Below, in pieces: positions 7,413-15,985 of a stretch of DNA of 33,063 nucleotides. The position numbers and the translations under genes are program-made. The notes beneath the pieces were generated by a model, which was not told the DNA's origin, made no database searches, and saw only the letters and a program-made list of their open reading frames with translations. How positions within the stretch are numbered: position 1 is the first letter of the stretch; each line of letters opens with the position of its first letter. Source of the DNA: an uncultured Clostridia bacterium (GTDB lineage Bacteria; Bacillota; Clostridia; TANB77; CAG-508); the NCBI GenBank assembly GCA_948678575.1, contig CAPPGO010000014.1:1-33063 (forward strand), in the 5' to 3' direction.

Positions 7413-8827
7413 TGTAATACCCTTGCCATTTGAACGCCAGCGCAAGATGCCATCATTAATCCTCTTGTCATTCCTCCACCATCTCCTATTGAATACAAAC
7501 CTTTTACGCTACTTTCAAAATTGTTATCTATTATAACTTTGTTACTATAAAATTTTATTTCTGGTGCATATAATAAATTATCTGGATCTGCAAAACCTTC
7601 AACCACTTTATCTAATTCTCTTATAAATTGAAGTATATCTGTCATAGTTCTATAACCAATTGCAAAAGTTATATCACCTGGAACTGCTGTTTTTAAAGTT
7701 GGTACAACAGAATTATTTTTTAAATCTTCTTCCCAAGTTCTTTTACCTCTATAAATATCTCCAAGTCTTTGTACAATAATATTTCCAGAACCAAGTTCAT
7801 TCAAATTTTTTGCAACATTTCTACCATATTCAATTGGTTTTTTAAATGGATATGTGAAATTGTGTGATACTAAAATTGCTAAATTTGTATTTGTACTTTT
7901 TGTATCTTTATAAGAATGTCCATTTACAAGTGCTAAATTGTTATCATACACCTCTGATGATACAAATCCACTTGGATTTTGGCAAAATGTTCTAACTTTA
8001 TCTTTAAATGGAAATGGTCTTGCAATAAACTTTCCTTCATACATATATTTATTGATTTTTTCCATTACTTTATCACTAAGTTCATAACGAACACCAATAT
8101 CTATTGTTCCTGACTTAGTATCTATACTGTGCTTTTCACACATATTAGATAACCAATTTGCACCTTTTCTGCCAACAGCTGATACAACTTGATTAGAATA
8201 ATAATCTACTTTTTCATTAGTTTTATTATTTAATGTTTTTACGCCTTTAATAACATTATCTTCAATTATTAAATCTTGTACTGTTGTTTCAAACAACATA
8301 TTTACACCATTTTCTTCTAAATAATTTTCTAATGCTTTATATAAATCATGTGCTTTTTCTGTACCTAAATGTCGAATTGGTATATTAATTAAATTTATAC
8401 CCTCCTTTTTAGCTTTATTATATATTTTTTCAATTTCTTCTTGATGCTCCACACCTTCTAAATGTTTGTCTGCACCAAATTTAAGATATATTTCATCTGT
8501 ATAATCTATTAATTTTTTAGTTTCATCTACACCAATATACTTGTGTAATTCTCCTCCAATATGAATATCATCATCTTTGGGATTATATAGTGAAAGTTTT
8601 CCATCTGAAAAGGCTCCTGCACCTGAAAAACCACTTGTTATATTACAGTAAGGTTTACATTTAACACACTTACTAGTCTTTCCAATTGGACAAATCCTAT
8701 TTTCTACCCTCTTACCTTGTTCGATAAGCAAAATATTTTGTGCTTTCTTTAATTGTATAAGTTCATAAGCACAAAAAATACCACTAGGTCCCATTCCTAT
8801 AATAATTGCATCATAGTTTTTATTCAT
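7400..8827 (-). CDS. FAD-dependent dehydrogenase, COG2509 family
   Basis: A 475-residue flavoprotein. The N-terminal dinucleotide-binding motif is IIIGMGPSGIFCAYEL (about residues 7-22), and a C-terminal FAD motif reads SIGDGGGMTRGLMMASCAG. The CPIGKTSKCVKCKPYC cluster near residue 55 and GFSGAGAFSDGKL are characteristic of this uncharacterised oxidoreductase family. The ATG at 8827 follows AGGAGG by 7 nt; the longer open frame upstream overlaps the promoter and is rejected. It overlaps the start of the radical SAM gene, so the two are probably co-transcribed. Substrate is unknown. Confidence 0.85.
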   Translation of the reverse strand: MNKNYDAIIIGMGPSGIFCAYELIQLKKAQNILLIEQGKRVENRICPIGKTSKCVKCKPYCNITSGFSGAGAFSDGKLSLYNPKDDDIHIGGELHKYIGVDETKKLIDYTDEIYLKFGADKHLEGVEHQEEIEKIYNKAKKEGINLINIPIRHLGTEKAHDLYKALENYLEENGVNMLFETTVQDLIIEDNVIKGVKTLNNKTNEKVDYYSNQVVSAVGRKGANWLSNMCEKHSIDTKSGTIDIGVRYELSDKVMEKINKYMYEGKFIARPFPFKDKVRTFCQNPSGFVSSEVYDNNLALVNGHSYKDTKSTNTNLAILVSHNFTYPFKKPIEYGRNVAKNLNELGSGNIIVQRLGDIYRGKRTWEEDLKNNSVVPTLKTAVPGDITFAIGYRTMTDILQFIRELDKVVEGFADPDNLLYAPEIKFYSNKVIIDNNFESSVKGLYSIGDGGGMTRGLMMASCAGVQMARVLQWKF

Positions 8828-8863
8828 ATTTAATCCTCCTCTAAATAGAAGTTTTACAAAAGC

Positions 8864-8892
8864 ATTATATATTACTTTAATAATTTTCTCAA
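8864..8892 (-). promoter_or_regulatory. Promoter of the FAD dehydrogenase gene
   Basis: TTGAGA (8892-8887), a 17-bp spacer and a perfect TATAAT (8869-8864), about 40 bp before the start codon. Confidence 0.6.
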
Positions 8893-8922
8893 TATAAAAA
8901 TTAAAATTCTCATAGTAAATAT

Positions 8923-8957
8923 AAAAAGACAAACACCGCGACCAGAGTCACGGTGTT
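8923..8957 (-). terminator. Intrinsic terminator of the atypical gene
   Basis: On the minus strand AACACCGTGA...CGCGGTGTT forms a GC-rich stem, followed by TGTCTTTTT. It lies about 85 nt after the stop at 9039. Between them I see only AT-rich sequence. Confidence 0.7.
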
Positions 8958-9038
8958 ATGTAAGAATTTTTAGATGTAATAGAATTTAGAACTTTAAAAT
9001 TTTAACTTCTCTTTTTTCCTTAAAACATCTAGTGCAAA

Positions 9039-9437
9039 TTAGTCCATATCCATGGTAAGCACTTGGGATATGCTGTCATTCAGCTCAATCAGAACCAAGT
9101 TTTCACTTTTCGTTGCAGAATACACTTTCTCAGGAGACTGCGCTGGCTTGAATGACTGCATAGCATACCAATGCGTCTTATCCATTAAAGTCACAGGCAT
9201 AATCCCAAACTCGTAGATTGTAAACAGAGCAAACTGTGTTATCGGCGCTGTGTACGGCTGATGTGTAAATGGATTTTCTAAAACTTCTTTAACACCAGAG
9301 CCCATTGCCTTCATCCCCTCATAAGTGTATTCTGTCAACAACACCAATGTTTCGGATGGACTGAGATCCAACTGTTCTAACCGCTGAATAATCTCATTCA
9401 CATTTGTTGCCATTATTCTTACAAATTTTTTAAACAT
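9039..9437 (-). CDS. Unknown 132-residue protein, foreign composition, with an in-frame CGG Arg codon
   Basis: I do not recognise this protein. It has no signal peptide or clear membrane helix; the N-terminal half looks helical (NEIIQ-R-LEQLDLSPSETLVLL). The start at 9437 follows GGAGGG by 7 nt; the preceding in-frame GTG lies within the RBS. Its codon use is unlike its neighbours: G/C-ending codons such as CTC, CCG, GCG and CTG are common and the gene is visibly richer in G+C. It is a self-contained unit with consensus promoter, operator-like palindrome and terminator, suggesting recent transfer. It holds the only in-frame CGG in the window that must be sense (9383-9381, CGG TTA); a +1 shift there would hit TAG at once. 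If CGG is not read in this host, the gene would not give a full product. Confidence 0.7.
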   Translation of the reverse strand: MFKKFVRIMATNVNEIIQRLEQLDLSPSETLVLLTEYTYEGMKAMGSGVKEVLENPFTHQPYTAPITQFALFTIYEFGIMPVTLMDKTHWYAMQSFKPAQSPEKVYSATKSENLVLIELNDSISQVLTMDMD

Positions 9438-9466
9438 AAGTAATCCCTCCACAGGTTTTTTATTTT

Positions 9467-9487
9467 TGGTATACTTTAATTATACCA
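9467..9487. promoter_or_regulatory. Operator-like palindrome over the -10 of the atypical gene
   Basis: TGGTATA, seven bases, TATACCA: a perfect 7-7-7 inverted repeat overlapping the -10 TATAAT. This position is typical for a repressor site. The regulator is not identifiable. Confidence 0.5.
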
Positions 9488-9508
9488 TATTTTTAGAATT
9501 TATGTCAA
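9479..9508 (-). promoter_or_regulatory. Consensus sigma-A promoter of the atypical gene
   Basis: TTGACA (9508-9503), an 18-bp spacer and TATAAT (9484-9479). The -35 overlaps the last codons of the HIT gene. Confidence 0.75.
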
Positions 9509-9889
9509 CCTTTCGAAGGCTTCTGCGACGGTCTTTTGAGCTTCTTCATCAACTTTTGGCTCTTGTCTATCTCCTTTATATCTTGGAATTAAGTGCATAT
9601 GATAATGCTTAACTTCTTGACCTAATTCATTGTTTTGCATTCTTGTTAATCCTTCTGCGCCTAGCTTTTCTTTAAATTTAGGATATAATTCTTTAATAAC
9701 TTCGTCTATTTCTCTTAAAACATCTTTATCTATATCCATTAAATTTGTATAATGATTTTTTGGAATAACCAAACAATGTCCTTTTGCTATTGGATTTATA
9801 TCCATAAAAACCTTTATTCTATCATTTTCATAAATAGTATAACTTGGGATTTCTCCTTTTACAATTTTACAAAAAATACAATTCTCCAT
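9500..9889 (-). CDS. HIT family nucleotide hydrolase
   Basis: A 129-residue protein with N-terminal CIFCKIVKGEIPS and the histidine triad HYHMHLIP near residues 95-102. The HIT family hydrolyses nucleoside phosphoramidates and related nucleotide conjugates; the central histidine is the nucleophile. It starts 20 nt after the dipeptidase stop on the same strand, so co-transcription is likely. Specific substrate is unknown. Confidence 0.9.
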   Translation of the reverse strand: MENCIFCKIVKGEIPSYTIYENDRIKVFMDINPIAKGHCLVIPKNHYTNLMDIDKDVLREIDEVIKELYPKFKEKLGAEGLTRMQNNELGQEVKHYHMHLIPRYKGDRQEPKVDEEAQKTVAEAFERLT

Positions 9890-9909
9890 AATTTTACTCC
9901 TTCTTTCTT

Positions 9910-11310
9910 TTATTTTGCTAATTCAAAAATTGCTTCACAATATATTTCTGTCGCTAACATAAGTGTATCTATATCAATATATTCATCAACTTGATGACAC
10001 ATATCTTCTTCATTTGGCATTGTCGGACCATAAGCAATACAATTATCAAAAGCTCTTGCATAAGTACCACCACCAATTGCTATCGCTTCTTTTTTTGTAG
10101 CAGTTGCTTTATTATAAATGTCAATTAATTTGCTAACTAAAAAACTCTCTTTATCTACAAATAAAGGATCTTGTTTTGAAAGTACTTCCACTTTTATGTT
10201 TTCAAAAATATTTGATAATCGCTTATATTGTAATATAATGTCATCTAATTTAGTTTTTACTGGTACTCGTAAATTAATTTTTATAGAAAGTTTATTATCT
10301 TCAAATTCTAATCTTGCAACATTTGAAGTAAGTATTCCACTTTCATCTTGAATAATAGATACATCATTAAATTCTGTTGCATACGCTATATCTTGTCTTG
10401 ATAAAAATTCTGGACTTTCAATTTCAAAAATTCCTAAATTTATAAGTGTTTGTAAATATTCATTTTTAAAATATTTTAATAAGTATTTTACTAAATTTGT
10501 AATAGCATTTTTTCCTAATTCTGGATGCGCTGCGTGACTTGCAACTCCTGTTGAAATAATTTTAACAATATTATCAGATGTTGTTTCTATTTTAATATCT
10601 TCACTTTCTTCAAAAATTGGCATACTATTTGTGCCAGTATATTTCAAAGTTATAGAAACATATTTAGGAACAACATTTAGAGCATTTTCATTACAATTTA
10701 TTTCCACGATTTCAAAATTATCTAAATGAAATTCATTTGTAATTCCTATTGATAAAATTCCTTTTTCAGCATATATAGCTGGAAAATTAGCATCTGGTGA
10801 AAAACCTATTGTTGGAAACTCTTCTGTTTCTTTATATCTTTTCATACATTTCCATGCTTTTTCTTCATTTAATCCTAATATTAATCTAACTCTTTTATTA
10901 ATTTTACAATTACCTGCTACTGCTTTCATAGCATATAAACTTGCTACTACTGGACCTTTATCGTCAATAGTTCCTCTTCCATAAAGCTTATTATTTCTAA
11001 TTTCAGTTTTAAAAGGATCAGATATCCAACCATCATTTATATCAGCTGGAACTACATCTAAATGCCCAATAATTCCAACTAATTCATCTCCTTCTCCAAA
11101 TTCTATATATCCACAATATCCATCAATATTTTTTGTTCTGAATCCTAATTTTTCACCTAAATTTAAAGTATATTCTAATGCTTTTTTACATTCTTCTCCA
11201 AAAGGCATATTTTCATCTCCTGTCTCGTTTGAAACACTTTTAAATTCTACTAAATCAGAAACTGTATTTATTATATTTTCTCTGTTATTTTTGACAAATT
11301 CTTTAAACAT
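9910..11310 (-). CDS. M20 family Xaa-His-type dipeptidase (PepV/Sapep-like)
   Basis: A 466-residue zinc peptidase. Metal ligands are visible in GHLDVVPA (about residue 83), GRGTIDDKGP (about 111), and NEEKAWKCMKRY (about 147); the C-terminal GGGTYARAFDNCIAYGPTMP segment is typical of Sapep/PepV enzymes. The family cleaves dipeptides in the cytosol. I prefer ATG 11310, about 8 nt after GAGGAG; GTG at 11319 and ATG at 11316 lie too close to the RBS. It is followed closely by the HIT gene. Confidence 0.88.
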   Translation of the reverse strand: MFKEFVKNNRENIINTVSDLVEFKSVSNETGDENMPFGEECKKALEYTLNLGEKLGFRTKNIDGYCGYIEFGEGDELVGIIGHLDVVPADINDGWISDPFKTEIRNNKLYGRGTIDDKGPVVASLYAMKAVAGNCKINKRVRLILGLNEEKAWKCMKRYKETEEFPTIGFSPDANFPAIYAEKGILSIGITNEFHLDNFEIVEINCNENALNVVPKYVSITLKYTGTNSMPIFEESEDIKIETTSDNIVKIISTGVASHAAHPELGKNAITNLVKYLLKYFKNEYLQTLINLGIFEIESPEFLSRQDIAYATEFNDVSIIQDESGILTSNVARLEFEDNKLSIKINLRVPVKTKLDDIILQYKRLSNIFENIKVEVLSKQDPLFVDKESFLVSKLIDIYNKATATKKEAIAIGGGTYARAFDNCIAYGPTMPNEEDMCHQVDEYIDIDTLMLATEIYCEAIFELAK

Positions 11311-11401
11311 ACACATCACTCCTCTTTTTTAAGTATGACTCTACTGGTTATTATATACTAATTAATTAAATATTAGCAATATTTTTTTATTATATAATAT
11401 T

Positions 11402-11443
11402 AAAAAACGCCTGAAAATCTTAATTTAAGATAAACAGACGCTT
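11402..11443 (-). terminator. Intrinsic terminator of hisS
   Basis: On the minus strand AGCGTCTG and CAGGCGTTTTTT form a stem with an inner ATCTT / AAGAT stem. It lies a few bases after the stop at 11450. Confidence 0.75.
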
Positions 11444-11449
11444 TATTTA

Positions 11450-12700
11450 TTATTTTATTATATTTATAATTGCCTCTGGTGCAAGTTCTGCTTCTACTTC
11501 TTCTCCTGTTGCCATATTTTTTACTTTAACTTTTCCAGAAGTCAATTCATCTTCTCCAATTACAATAACATTTTTGCAATTTAATTTATCAGCATATTTA
11601 AATTGCGCTTTAAAGCTTCTTTCCATGATGTCCTTCTCTACATATACCCCTGCTTTTCTTAAATTCTTTGCAATTTCAATAGCTTTTATATTTTCTTTAT
11701 CTCCACAAGAAACTATATATAAATCTGGCACATTTTCTTGTACTTGTTCATTTGTTGCTTCAAACAATTCCATTACTCTTTCAACACCTGTTGCAAAACC
11801 AACAGCTGGTGTTGGAGCTCCACCAAATTCTTCAACTAATCCATCATATCTTCCGCCACCTAAAACTGTAAGACCTGTTTTGTCATCTATAAATTCAAAT
11901 ACAGTTTTTGTATAATAATCCAATCCTCTTACAATAGAACTATCTATTTCGAATTCAACATTTGCAGAACTTAAAGCTGACTTAACATTCTCAAAGTGTT
12001 CTTTACATTCCTCACATAAATAATCTATCATCATTGGAGCACCAACATTTAGTTCTTTACATTTTTTTTCTTTACAATCAAGAATTCTCATTGGGTTCTT
12101 TTCAAATCTTGTTTTACAAGTATCACAATAACTATCTAAATTTTTGCCAATAAATTCTCTTAATTTTTTTTGATATTCACTTCTACATTTTGGACAACCA
12201 ATACTATTTATATTTAACTTAATATTAGGAATATTTAATGTGTTAAAAATACTTTTTGCCATTAATATTGTATCAACATCAGCTAAATAACTACTAGAAC
12301 CTATAAGTTCTGCACCAATTTGGTGAAATTCTCTAAGTCTTCCTTTTTGCACATTTTCATATCTATACATAGCCATATTATAGTATAATTTAACTGGACT
12401 TGGCTTACTTGCCATACCATTTTCTAAATATGCTCTTACAGCTCCTGCTGTACCTTCTGGTCTTAATGTAATACTTCTTCCACCTTTATCATCAAAAGTG
12501 TACATTTCTTTTTGAACAACATCTGTTGTTTCTCCAACACCTCTTTGAAACAATTCTGTATATTCAAAAACTGGAACTCTTATTTCTTTAAATCCATAAT
12601 TTTCTAAAACTTTTGCAACTTTTCGTTCAACAAATTGCCATTTATAACTATCCTCAGGTAGCAAATCTTTTGTACCTTTTGGTTTTTGTATCATGTCCAT
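11450..12700 (-). CDS. hisS: Histidyl-tRNA synthetase
   Basis: A 416-residue class II synthetase. The N-terminus MIQKPKGTKDLLPED, motif 2 region YRYENVQKGRLREFHQIG, histidine loop GLDYYTKTVFEF and GGGRYDGLVEEFGG are all present, with a C-terminal anticodon-binding domain ending PEAIINIIK. Two Cys pairs (about residues 177-212) form the zinc-like insertion seen in many clostridial HisRS. Start at 12700 is 8 nt after AAGAGGA. The upstream structured segment (12737-12857) lacks T-box features. Confidence 0.96.
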   Translation of the reverse strand: MDMIQKPKGTKDLLPEDSYKWQFVERKVAKVLENYGFKEIRVPVFEYTELFQRGVGETTDVVQKEMYTFDDKGGRSITLRPEGTAGAVRAYLENGMASKPSPVKLYYNMAMYRYENVQKGRLREFHQIGAELIGSSSYLADVDTILMAKSIFNTLNIPNIKLNINSIGCPKCRSEYQKKLREFIGKNLDSYCDTCKTRFEKNPMRILDCKEKKCKELNVGAPMMIDYLCEECKEHFENVKSALSSANVEFEIDSSIVRGLDYYTKTVFEFIDDKTGLTVLGGGRYDGLVEEFGGAPTPAVGFATGVERVMELFEATNEQVQENVPDLYIVSCGDKENIKAIEIAKNLRKAGVYVEKDIMERSFKAQFKYADKLNCKNVIVIGEDELTSGKVKVKNMATGEEVEAELAPEAIINIIK

Positions 12701-12736
12701 ATTATATTCCTCTTTTCTTTATATTTCTAATATCTT

Positions 12737-12857
12737 GTTTGAAAAAGAAACCAGTATTGCAAGGCAGCAGACTTCAAAAAAGCAAGGGCGCATACAAAGG
12801 TATGTAACCGCATTTTTGAAGTCGATAACACAGCAAGACGAAGTTTACTTTTCAAAC
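12737..12857 (-). other. Nested inverted repeat / structured RNA between metallo-hydrolase gene and hisS
   Basis: The ends pair (GTTTGAAAA 12737-12745 with TTTTCAAAC 12849-12857). An inner perfect 11-bp arm (12770-12780 with 12813-12823) encloses a CATAC / GTATG hairpin. It would lie in the hisS leader on the minus strand. It has no T-box motif and no ORF. It could be a leader RNA, a small RNA or a MITE-like palindrome; I cannot name it. Confidence 0.5.
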
Positions 12858-12864
12858 ATCAACC

Positions 12865-13512
12865 TTAAAAATCTTTTGCTTTCAACTCAATATATATATT
12901 TCTTTCATCTTGTATCATAGTAGTTTTTCCATGTCCTGGATACACAATAGTTTCATCTGGAAGAACCATAAGCTTATTTGTTATTGAGTCCATAATTTCT
13001 ACAAAATTTCCAGTTGGTAAATCTGTTCTTCCCCAAGTACCTGAAAACATTGTATCACCAGAAAACAATAATCTTTCTTTTTCACAATAAAGTGACAATC
13101 CACCTTTTGTATGTCCTGGTGTACTTATTATTTTAAATTCTAAATCTCCTACATGTATCAAATCATTATCATCAACCCTAGAATCTGCTTCAAGTTCCGG
13201 ATTTTGCATATTTATATAATACGCTAAACTTATTTCTTCATTATATAATCCTTCACTATCTTCTCTACTAACTAAAATTTTTCCACCTTTTAATTCTTTC
13301 AATTTACTTATACCACCGATATGGTCGGCGTGGCAATGTGTAAGAAAAATGTATTTTAAATTAGCATCTAATATATCCAAAGCTTCTGCTATTCTTTCTG
13401 GTTCTCCACCTGGATCAATAACCATAGCTTCTTTACTTTTTTCATCACAAACAATATATGAATTTGTAAGTAAATCTTGCGTTGTTTTTACTTGTAATCG
13501 TTTTAAAATCAT
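12865..13512 (-). CDS. MBL-fold metallo-hydrolase (glyoxalase II-like)
   Basis: A 215-residue protein with the metal-binding motif THCHADHIGG near residues 58-67, a further ligand in STPGHTKGGLS, FSGDTMFSGTWGR, and a final YPGHG. This is the YqgX/GloB-like group of small hydrolases. In Firmicutes such a gene commonly sits between relA and hisS, as here. The exact substrate is unknown. RBS AAAGGAG precedes the ATG. Confidence 0.88.
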   Translation of the reverse strand: MILKRLQVKTTQDLLTNSYIVCDEKSKEAMVIDPGGEPERIAEALDILDANLKYIFLTHCHADHIGGISKLKELKGGKILVSREDSEGLYNEEISLAYYINMQNPELEADSRVDDNDLIHVGDLEFKIISTPGHTKGGLSLYCEKERLLFSGDTMFSGTWGRTDLPTGNFVEIMDSITNKLMVLPDETIVYPGHGKTTMIQDERNIYIELKAKDF

Positions 13513-13571
13513 CTTTTTTCTCCTTTGTTTATTGTTAATATTTGTTAATGTTATATATTATTCAATATTTC

Positions 13572-13733
13572 AATTAGGCTCTGTTACTTCGTTCAGACAT
13601 AATCTGTATATCATTCGGTCAGCGCCCTCATGTACCACACCTAACTCACAAATTCGCGGTGCTATGAGATTCCCTAACCTCATTCTTACAGATTATAAAT
13701 GTCTTTACTTCGTGCCGTCTGAAAACATATAAT
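13572..13733 (-). ncRNA. Structured RNA of unidentified family between relA and the metallo-hydrolase gene
   Basis: No ORF, but higher GC than the flanks and clear pairing: a perfect 10-bp arm (13687-13696 with 13599-13608) and TCAGAC / GTCTGA nearby. The 5' part carries GGCACGAAGTAAAG and the 3' part GAACGAAGTAACAGAGCC, so the CGAAGTAA element is present on both sides of the long stem. The loop region contains GTTAGGTGTGG and CACCGCG. It resembles a conserved clostridial non-coding RNA; raiA-type is one family worth testing, but I cannot confirm it. CACCGCG alone is not enough for a T-box. Confidence 0.6.
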
Positions 13734-13773
13734 ATCAACAAATTACACAAAATACAGTATATAAAGATTAAAT

Positions 13774-15972
13774 TTAACCTCTCTTACGATTAACCTCATA
13801 TACAGATTCTACATTTCTAAATTGATTAACTAATTTATTAAGTTCAGAAATATTTTCAACTTCAACTAAAACATTGATAATTGCAATGTTTGTTTTTGTA
13901 GTTCTAGTATTTACTCCCATAAGTTTGGCTTTTGAATTATCTAATTGTTTTATAATGTCTTTTAAAAGACCTGATCTGTCATTAGCAAGCACTTCAATTT
14001 CAACACTATATGAACCTTTAATATCATCATACCAATATACATCTATCATTCTATTTTCTTCTGCAAATAGATCATTTATATTTACACAATCTGTACGATG
14101 AACTGAAACTCCTCTTCCTTTTGTAATATATCCTATAATCTCATCTCCTGGAAGTGGGTTACAACATTTAGATAGTTTTACTAAACAATTATCAATTCCT
14201 TTAACAACAACACCTGTTTTTGAAGGTTTTGCTCTTGAAGGTTTTGTATTAGCTAATTCTTCAATTTTTTGTTCTAAATCTTCTTCTTCATGTTCTTTTC
14301 TATATTCATCTAATAATTTGGCAATGACCTTATTTACTGACAAAGCTCCAAATCCAACACTTGCATACATATCATCCAAAGTATTATATTTGTATCTTTC
14401 CCTAGCAAATTCAAGCCATTCATCTTTCATTAATTCAGAATATTTCATGCCAAGTTTTTTAATTTCTTTATCTATTAAATCTTTACCTTTTTCGATATTC
14501 TCAGATCTTTCAGCCTTTTTATACCATTGGTTTATTCTACTCTTTGCACTTGAACTTTTTACAAATTTAAGCCAATCACGACTTGGACCTTTTGACTGAT
14601 CTGATGTAATAATATCAACAATATCTCCACTTTCCAAAGTAGTAATAATAGGCATCATTTTATTATTGATTTTACAACCAATCATTTTATGTCCAACTTG
14701 CTCATGTATGCTATAAGCAAAATCTATTGGTGTAGAACCTGCTGGCAACACTTTTATTGCACCTTTTGGTGTAAATACATATACTTCATCTTCAAATAAT
14801 TCTGTTTTTAAAATATTTAAAAATTCATCTGGTGTATCAGTATTTTTTTGCCATTCCAAAGTTTCTCTAAGCCAAGCTAATTTGTCATCAGTAACTACAA
14901 TAGACTCTTTTTTTCCTTTATTACTAGCTTCCTTATATGCCCAGTGAGCAGCTATACCAAATTCAGCTGTTCTGTGCATATCCCAAGTACGAATTTGAAC
15001 TTCGAATGGAGTTCCTTTATTTCCTAATAATGTCGTATGTATAGATTGATACATATTCTTTTTAGGTACAGCAATGTAATCTTTAAATCTACCAGGCATA
15101 GGAATATATTTTTCATGAACTACACCAAGTACCGCATAACAATCTTTTACTGAATCTACTAAAATTCTAAGTGCAAATAAGTCATAAATTTGATCTAAAT
15201 CTTTATGATCTCTTTGCATTTTTCTATAAATGCTGTATATATGTTTTGCTCTTCCAGTAATTTCAGCTTTTATACCTTCTTCTTCAAGTTTTATTTCGAT
15301 TTCTTGTTTTATTTGATTTATAAATTCAAGTCTTTCTTCTCTCTTTTTATCAAGTCCAACAACAATTTCATGATATTCTTCTGGATATAAATATTTGAAA
15401 CTTAAATCCTCTAATTCCCATTTTAAAGAATAAATACCTAATCTATTTGCAAGAGGCGCATATAATTCAGCTGTTTCCTTTGCATTTGCAATTTGTCTTT
15501 CTCTTTTTAAAAATTTAAGAGTTCTCATATTATGAAGTCTATCTGCTAATTTAATAAGAATTACTCTTATGTCTTTTCCCATTGCTAAAAACATTTTTCT
15601 ATAATTATCTGCTTGTTGTTCTTGAATAGTTTCATAACGCAATTTACTAAGTTTAGTAACGCCTGCAACCATCTCAGCAATAGATGTTCCAAAATCTTTT
15701 ATAATGTCTTCATTAGTTTTGGATGTATCTTCAACTACATCATGCAAAAGTGCTGCACAAATAGTTTCATCATCCATTTCTAATTCTGATAAAATATATG
15801 CTACATTTACTGGGTGAATCATATATGGTTCACCAGACATACGAAGTTGAGTACCATGATTTTCTTTTGCATAATTATATGCTTTCATAATAAGCTCAAC
15901 ATTTGCATTTGGATTATTTTGTTTTTGTCTTTCTATCACATCATCTATTGTAATTTCCTTCTCGTCACTCAT
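13774..15972 (-). CDS. relA: Bifunctional (p)ppGpp synthetase/hydrolase, RelA/SpoT (Rel)
   Basis: A 732-residue long RSH protein. N-terminal HD hydrolase domain (HPVNVAYIL near 51, LLHDVVEDT near 74, RLHNMRTLKFL near 145), synthetase domain (YSIYRKMQ near 248, EVQIRTWDMHRTAEFG), TGS domain (VYVFTPKGAIKVLP near 398), helical and zinc-finger region (KCCNPLPGDEIIGY), and C-terminal ACT domain. It makes and hydrolyses the alarmone (p)ppGpp in the stringent response. The HD residues are intact, so both activities are expected. GGGAGG precedes the ATG; recJ ends 13 nt upstream, so the two are likely co-transcribed. Confidence 0.96.
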   Translation of the reverse strand: MSDEKEITIDDVIERQKQNNPNANVELIMKAYNYAKENHGTQLRMSGEPYMIHPVNVAYILSELEMDDETICAALLHDVVEDTSKTNEDIIKDFGTSIAEMVAGVTKLSKLRYETIQEQQADNYRKMFLAMGKDIRVILIKLADRLHNMRTLKFLKRERQIANAKETAELYAPLANRLGIYSLKWELEDLSFKYLYPEEYHEIVVGLDKKREERLEFINQIKQEIEIKLEEEGIKAEITGRAKHIYSIYRKMQRDHKDLDQIYDLFALRILVDSVKDCYAVLGVVHEKYIPMPGRFKDYIAVPKKNMYQSIHTTLLGNKGTPFEVQIRTWDMHRTAEFGIAAHWAYKEASNKGKKESIVVTDDKLAWLRETLEWQKNTDTPDEFLNILKTELFEDEVYVFTPKGAIKVLPAGSTPIDFAYSIHEQVGHKMIGCKINNKMMPIITTLESGDIVDIITSDQSKGPSRDWLKFVKSSSAKSRINQWYKKAERSENIEKGKDLIDKEIKKLGMKYSELMKDEWLEFARERYKYNTLDDMYASVGFGALSVNKVIAKLLDEYRKEHEEEDLEQKIEELANTKPSRAKPSKTGVVVKGIDNCLVKLSKCCNPLPGDEIIGYITKGRGVSVHRTDCVNINDLFAEENRMIDVYWYDDIKGSYSVEIEVLANDRSGLLKDIIKQLDNSKAKLMGVNTRTTKTNIAIINVLVEVENISELNKLVNQFRNVESVYEVNRKRG

Positions 15973-15985
15973 ATTTCCTCCCCAA

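Noticed and set aside
13630..13665. T-box riboswitch suggested by CACCGCG
   Set aside because: No specifier-loop arrangement and no terminator/antiterminator pair; the gene downstream is a metallo-hydrolase, not an amino-acid gene.
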